DNA from: Myoxocephalus aenaeus
Taxonomy: Eukaryota > Chordata > Actinopteri > Perciformes > Cottidae
Assembly: GCA_038501785.1 (NCBI GenBank)
Contig: JBAMJR010000051.1
Span: 2,248,001 to 2,312,000, forward strand
Reading direction: 5' to 3'
DNA length: 64,000 nucleotides
Each line of letters begins with the position of its first letter. Position 1 is the stretch's first letter. The notes below the pieces were generated by a model, which was not told the DNA's origin, did not search any database, and saw only the letters and a list, made by a program, of their open reading frames with translations. Position numbers and translations under genes: made by a program. Below, in pieces: positions 59,035 through 64,000 of the stretch.

Positions 59035-62000
59035 ATATACAGCTTGAAGCTACAATGTATGGATGATCTTTGTCTGCATTTCGAAGAGTTTATTAGATAA
59101 ACAAATAACCGTGTCTGAGCCATTCAATAATTATTGTTGTATTCTCCAGAATTGAGTACTCATGCTGCTTTATGATGGTTGAAATTATTGAATAATTTTG
59201 GTCTCTGTGTTAGGGCCCAGGTGGTTCAGGGCCCCTCAAGAAATGTCTCTCTTCCACCTGAAGAAACAAACTGATGAAGTGAGAATAAAAACAGAACTCT
59301 GAAGTGACGATAGGTTGTGAAATTGAGTCTCAATGCAAGGAGGAACATTTTATTTTTCTGTTGCAAAATTTGAACGCTTCTTGGTAGCAGGAGGGCTGTG
59401 GCTTTTTTGATTATACTAAATCAACCGGCGGAGGACCTTCGAGTCTCAGAAGTAGCTCGTTTGTTTATGTGATCTTTGTTTGCATATCGAACTTAGTCCC
59501 GACTGAGAGCCGCGGGTAGCTCACTGAGCATATTTAAACATCCTTTAGCATCTGCTATGCCATGTATTTATTTTTACATTACTTATAAGATAGTTTTATG
59601 CATGGTAGAACACATACTCATTTGAAAAGACTGGAATTAGGAAAGTCTATTTTGTCCTTACAAAGGTTGGATCCTCCTCCGAGAGCTTATAGTCCCAGAG
59701 TCAAAAACGACGGCACATTTCCATGTATTTGTTTGTGAGGGCTTTGGGATATTCATTCATTCATGAAATATTAGGCTGTGCATTGCAAGGCTCCATTCAG
59801 TCGATGATCTCTTAATCTCTGATGTAGTTGTCAGGTCAAAGAGGTTTAGATCAGAGCTCTTAAAGCCACATCACACTATTTATTGTATGATGGCTGGTGC
59901 ATGCCGGACTGTATCTACAGGTACTATATGTAAATCTGGTGCAGTTTGTCCTTGATTCAATGATTGTTTTTGTTTCTAGAAAGTCGTTTCATTGTAGTTT
60001 GAAACCTGATACAATGGCATCTCTGTGTCTTATTGTGTATCTTTTTGTTTTGTTTTATAGCACTTTCCAGGACAGACTGTACAACAGGATTCACAGGAAG
60101 ACATAAAAGACAGAGATGAAAATATGTACAACACAGAGAAATACGTGTTTTGTTCCACTGATGTTATAAAGAGATCCTGAAAGAAGCATTAGCATCTGGT
60201 GTTGTGGTTTTGGGGATTGAGTCCAGGAAAGTGTCCAGTGGAGAGGGTGCAAAAAACCATCCAACCACGGAAAACATGTTGAGATCTATTGTGTCTGTTT
60301 AGTTTTTTGTTCCGCTGTCAGCTGCACATGTTCAACACCCCATTCAAAACAGCGGCTTCTGTATCTATCTTCTGTATATGGAAACAAGTGAATGAGGCGA
60401 TATATTATGTCCTGGTTTTATCATGTGTGTTTAAAAAAACGTGATTTTGATTTAAAATCTGACTTTCAACCAAAAGCAGTGATTTTCCGTTTTATAATAA
60501 TAAAATCAGGGATCATGTTCCTCCAGCCCACTAAAATCATGTTGCTGAGCTTGTGTTGACTTTCTCCACAGGTTATATTGGAGGACCAGGAAACTATCTG
60601 GGAGCAGGCCTGGGCGCTGGGGGCTACGGACCAGGTAATGTTGGCCACTGACGCATCGCACAGTTCAGCTGATAGAGAAGCTGGTGTTGCTCTATCTGTG
60701 ATAAAGCATTCTCATGCGCTGCCTACAGGTTTAGGACAGGGTGCATACCTGGGTGGTGCAGCTGGGAAACTTGGAGGTAAATGTTCATTTATTTGTCTTT
60801 TCTTTGTATTAATTGAAGGTTCATGCTCACATGTTTTTTTTCTCCTTTTAAACTAACTCTTAACTCTCTCTCTCTCTCTTACATACATCTCAGCCGCTCT
60901 TGGACATGGTGAGTATCCCATTAGTGTTGCAGGGAAAGACTACCTGTCTCCTCTCTGAGGCCTTGCACTCATTTGCTTATTAAGGGCCTCCTCCACAAAC
61001 CTAATAACCTTATGCAAATGTTTGGGTTTTAAAACAAAATAACCTGCATTTGAATTGTCAGAATCTGAATAGGGCCGAGGATGCCCAGTAGATCGTGTCT
61101 CCCAGCAGGACACCAGCTGTTACTCCTACTTTGCCATGTAAACCGATCATTTGCTTGTGAGACGTCCTAGAAATTTAATTTGCTGGGTATGAGTCCATCT
61201 TCACCTTTCTTTAAAGGTCAGAAGACAAGTTGCTTCAGTGAGGATCACTCACAAACCATTTCAGCCATCTTCGTATTGTCTTCCTGTGGATGTCTTTTCC
61301 TCTTCTTTTGTATGCTTAGAAGTCAATATGTTTCTTTCCACGTTAAATATTGATGTGAAGACAATGGAGTGGAAGCACTGCTTGGTCTTTGTGGTAATTA
61401 CATTCAGGTGCTCTTTGGATCATTCAGGTGTACTGTGCTTCTTGTGAAGGGCTCATCGCATGGGTGGAAAATGGCCTTAAAAGATTATTCATGGCACACT
61501 TTAGGGTTTGTGCAAAATGAAAATGCCGATATTAAATATCAAATATTGATAATATATTTTAAACAAATGCAGAAGTAGTGAGAGTGTGTGTCCCATGCAA
61601 CATGTTCTGAATGTGTGCTATCACAGGCTATGGTGAGGGAGCAACAGGATACCTGGGTGCCATGGCAGGCAATGGCTACGGTAAGTGACGACTCATCAGA
61701 CCATGCAGAGGAATTCAAATGTGACCAAGTAGTGAGCTCTGCAAGTACGGAGAGCAATACAGAAGACATTTTGAATATAGAAAACCAAACCGTAGACTTG
61801 AAAAGGAAATTGTCCGCCTGCAATGACTGAAGAAGAGGATCACTCTTCATTCCCTCTGACATGTTTGGTGTCAGAGGGAATGTGCATCAAAGCCGTGACT
61901 GACAGGAGTGCTGCTATTCAGATCAGACCGGCTGATCTTTTGTGTTTAGTGACTTTCTTTGTTCTTTCTCTGAGATGTTGGTGCAAAATCTTTGTCTAGG

Positions 62001-63452
62001 GGTATTTCACATGCATGCAATGGACTCTCTTGAAGATGTCCTTACCCTTTTGGTTCTGGCTACTGTCAGAAATGTCAAATACAGTTGAAAAGATTTGCTT
62101 TGAATTCCTTTTGAAAAAAAGTTGACATCCTTTCAAATGTTTTAACATATAGCTCCTTCTCTCATCAGGTTATGGGAATGGTTACAGCGATGGCCACGGG
62201 GCTGGTAAGTGTCAATTAGAGGAAAAAAGATGTGAGATTAAGGAGGACTCTGTCTACTTAAAGGGGCATTAGCTCACAGATTCAATCATAATGCTAATTA
62301 GAGCTATGTTTCAGGACTTGGTTACCCTTCAGAGTTAGCTGACGGTGCTGAGAACAAATCAGGGAAGCGTGAAGGTAACAATTTTGCGGAGTCATAACCT
62401 GCTCAAACCCGTAACCGGTGATGGCACTAACCCGTAGATGCTTAAATCTGCAACATTTTATCGCTGAATAAAATAAGAGGCCGTCGAGGACGCACACATG
62501 TCCAGTGTTATCCACTGGGTGTAGCTATTGTCTCTTATTTATAGAAACTGACCAGTTTAATCTGGTGGTTTCTGACTTTCTGCTCATGTAGATGCTTTTC
62601 ACACTATTTCATTTAAAAGGGTGAATCAGTTAATAGATGAACAGTGTCTCACCTGCATGTTTATATATTTTTCTGATGTTTCCCAGCCCTCGGCACAGGA
62701 GTCTACGCTGGACAAGGACAGGGAGCATATGGTGAGATATTTAATGATTGTAGAGATTAAACACTATGTGCCTCCAGCTGCCAAACACTGTTACAAATAA
62801 ACACATTTAAATGCTAGAAGTGTGAATGACTCCCAAGACGGTGGCATGATCCAATTCATAACATTTCAATTTAAACTAGTGGGAAACATTTCCAGCATGT
62901 AAAGCTGTAGTTTTAAATGTGTTCATAGTAATGTGTTAGTTGATTATATAATACACAGCAAAAGAGTTTTAATCAGAAAACAACTGCAACAATGAAGCTA
63001 AAAATATCTGTCGATCACATTTCAGTCTAATCTATTACTTATAAGAGAAATTGTTGTGTCAAGCTGGAGGGAAATGGCCTCCTAGAGTTCACCAACAAGA
63101 GCTCTGTATGAATATATGATCTGTGTTGTTTGTCACTGAAGCTCCTCTTGTCTTCTTCCAGGAGCACTTGGTGCAGGACTCGACTCAACTGGTGGCAAAT
63201 ATGGTGAGCAGTGCTGACAAGATGACCTCATCCTTCTGTCACACTATTAGTCAGGCTTCTGTCGATGTGGCTTTCCATGCATGAGTCAGATTTGAACTGG
63301 TGGACAGCACAGAGCTGGTTTATAGCATGTGCAGGGGAAAAGGTGAAAAGAGACAAGGGACATGAATCAAGTTGGCCCATCTGATTTCTTCCTTGCAGGA
63401 GGAGCCCAGGTTCCTTACGGTAACGCTCCAGTGATTCCTGCTGGACTGGATG
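50862..63452 (+). CDS. secreted glycine-rich elastin-like/calymmin-like matrix protein, 3' partial
   Basis: Twenty exons join in frame: 50862-50928, 52228-52275, 52488-52514, 52999-53058, 53165-53197, 53512-53586, 53709-53780, 53953-53982, 54283-54327, 55157-55207, 56378-57427, 60572-60634, 60729-60776, 60894-60908, 61627-61680, 62169-62204, 62315-62374, 62687-62731, 63162-63203, 63399-63452. The gene runs past the window. A signal peptide (MLVRALLQTSLVLWLAQQTL) precedes Gly/Ala/Tyr-rich modules: GVGIGVKPG, AGALGALGNRYG, GYGALAGMGYAGARPG, YLGAGLGAGGYGPG, TGYLGAMAGNGYG. Every exon after the first is a multiple of 3 bases and splits a codon after its first base, as in elastin. The 1,050-base exon is different: polar and Gln/Ser/Arg-rich. 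No cysteine-rich tail or Lys-Ala crosslink block is visible. Candidates are an elastin paralogue or calymmin (cmn), a fish notochord-sheath protein. I lean to the latter without proof. Confidence 0.7.
56378..57427 (+). other. large polar repeat exon of the glycine-rich gene
   Basis: This exon encodes about 350 residues with loosely repeated units of roughly 20-25 aa, built around Q-x-Q/QGQG words: VVSQAQRGESYEP, DSSQVQSARDYDS, ISTPQAQGERTYQRP, LSQAQDGRSNVFS, SLLQGQGTRSYASAV, AEGQGVKDHGLV, LNLQEQGGGSYGPV. It is far less Gly-rich than the flanking exons, yet it keeps the same phase 1-1 borders. Confidence 0.7.
57428..60571 (+). other. long intron of the glycine-rich gene
   Basis: This 3.1 kb intron separates the large exon from the next Gly-rich exon. 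It contains one (GT)n tract. A possible 15-base exon remnant at 57634-57648 has a weak donor. I see no other coding module. Confidence 0.6.
58998..59033. repeat. (GT)n microsatellite
   Basis: About 17 GT units in the 3.1 kb intron after the 1,050-base exon. Confidence 0.95.
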
Positions 63453-63879
63453 GTAAGAGCTGCATGTGGTAGCAACTTCAATTCACCCGTTGCTAAGCCC
63501 CGCCCCCTGCGAATATCACTATTATACAACATTTCACCATGACTATTTTCAAATCCACAAAACCAGCCAGAAAATAAAGAAAATCAACTGCAACTGTAAT
63601 CTAAAATAGAGTACACTTGTATTGCAGTACACATCATAGTATGTTATATCAAAAATAGCTGGCAGCTGTTAATTAAAGTCAAAGAACAGCTAAACATAAC
63701 TGTTTGACCACTGTTCTCTACAATATGTGATGAAAATTGTACGGAATAATTTGATATGTTGGGAATTACAGCGGTACATACTTCCATGTAAAACAGCAAA
63801 TTGCCGTTTTTATACTTCGTTTTTGTACGGATTCAATTAACGAGATATAACATGTTAATTAGTGAGCTTCAGAAGAGGA

Positions 63880-64000
63880 GGCTGAAAGGATTTTCTTACC
63901 TTTACTTGGGCCTTGCTAAGCGAAACTAAGCTAAGCTAAGCTAACTGCCTGCTGCCTCCAGCCACAAAATGACCACACAGATGTGTGAGTCTCTGCAAGA
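63880..64000. repeat. partial fish repeat at window edge
   Basis: The tandem AAGCTAAGCTAAGCTAACTG followed by CCTGCTGCCTCCAGCC is part of a dispersed fish repeat that usually shows this AAGCT-rich tract. It is cut by the window end. Confidence 0.4.

Noticed and set aside
1..64000. CRISPR arrays, operons, ribosome-binding sites, tRNA and rRNA genes
   Set aside because: The sequence is eukaryotic with spliced genes. No regular spacer arrays, tRNA B-box contexts outside coding sequence, or rRNA segments were seen.

Overview
The window is vertebrate nuclear DNA, most probably from a ray-finned fish of the spiny-rayed (acanthomorph) type. It holds multi-exon GT-AG genes with short introns, long (GT)n and (AT)n microsatellites, a Tc1-like transposon, LINE 3' tails, and several interspersed repeats that I recognise as common in perch-like fish. 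The gene order prr14 - tmem265 - rusf1 - armc5 - cox6a2 gathers genes that lie near each other on human 16p11.2, so the block is conserved synteny. elob (human 16p13.3) and four fish-side additions interrupt it. The species cannot be fixed from the sequence alone.

Layout: prr14 (+, 5' end outside the window) to about 7.2 kb; tmem265 (-) 8.9-9.4 kb; rusf1 (+, 14 coding exons) 12.7-17.0 kb; a THAP zinc finger joined to a degenerate retroelement integrase core (+, 11 exons, 379 codons) 17.6-21.9 kb; elob (+) 24.4-27.9 kb; a dead Tc1-like element at 29.5-30.3 kb; a Harbinger-transposase-derived gene (+) 30.7-32.5 kb converging on a Myb/SANT-like gene (-) 34.0-35.0 kb; armc5 (+) 36.0-41.5 kb, head to head with the Myb/SANT gene; cox6a2 (-) 42.9-43.6 kb; about 7 kb with no recognised gene; and from 50.9 kb to beyond the right edge a secreted glycine-rich, elastin-like or calymmin-like matrix gene made of many tiny phase 1-1 exons plus one 1,050-base exon of different character.

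The most unusual content is the transposon-derived genes. The THAP-integrase fusion keeps an open frame across 11 spliced exons but lacks the integrase acidic residues expected at two of three positions. The Harbinger transposase-like and Myb/SANT-like genes sit side by side, like the two genes of an autonomous Harbinger element that has been immobilised and gained introns. The promoter shared by the Myb/SANT gene and armc5 carries four ACTACA-type motifs resembling the ZNF143/THAP11 element.

The ordinary genes do not form one pathway. elob and armc5 both serve cullin-RING ubiquitin ligases; cox6a2 is a cytochrome c oxidase subunit; prr14 links heterochromatin to the nuclear lamina. Exon borders below were read by eye from splice consensus and frame continuity. 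Symbols rest on recognised protein motifs and synteny, not on a database search.
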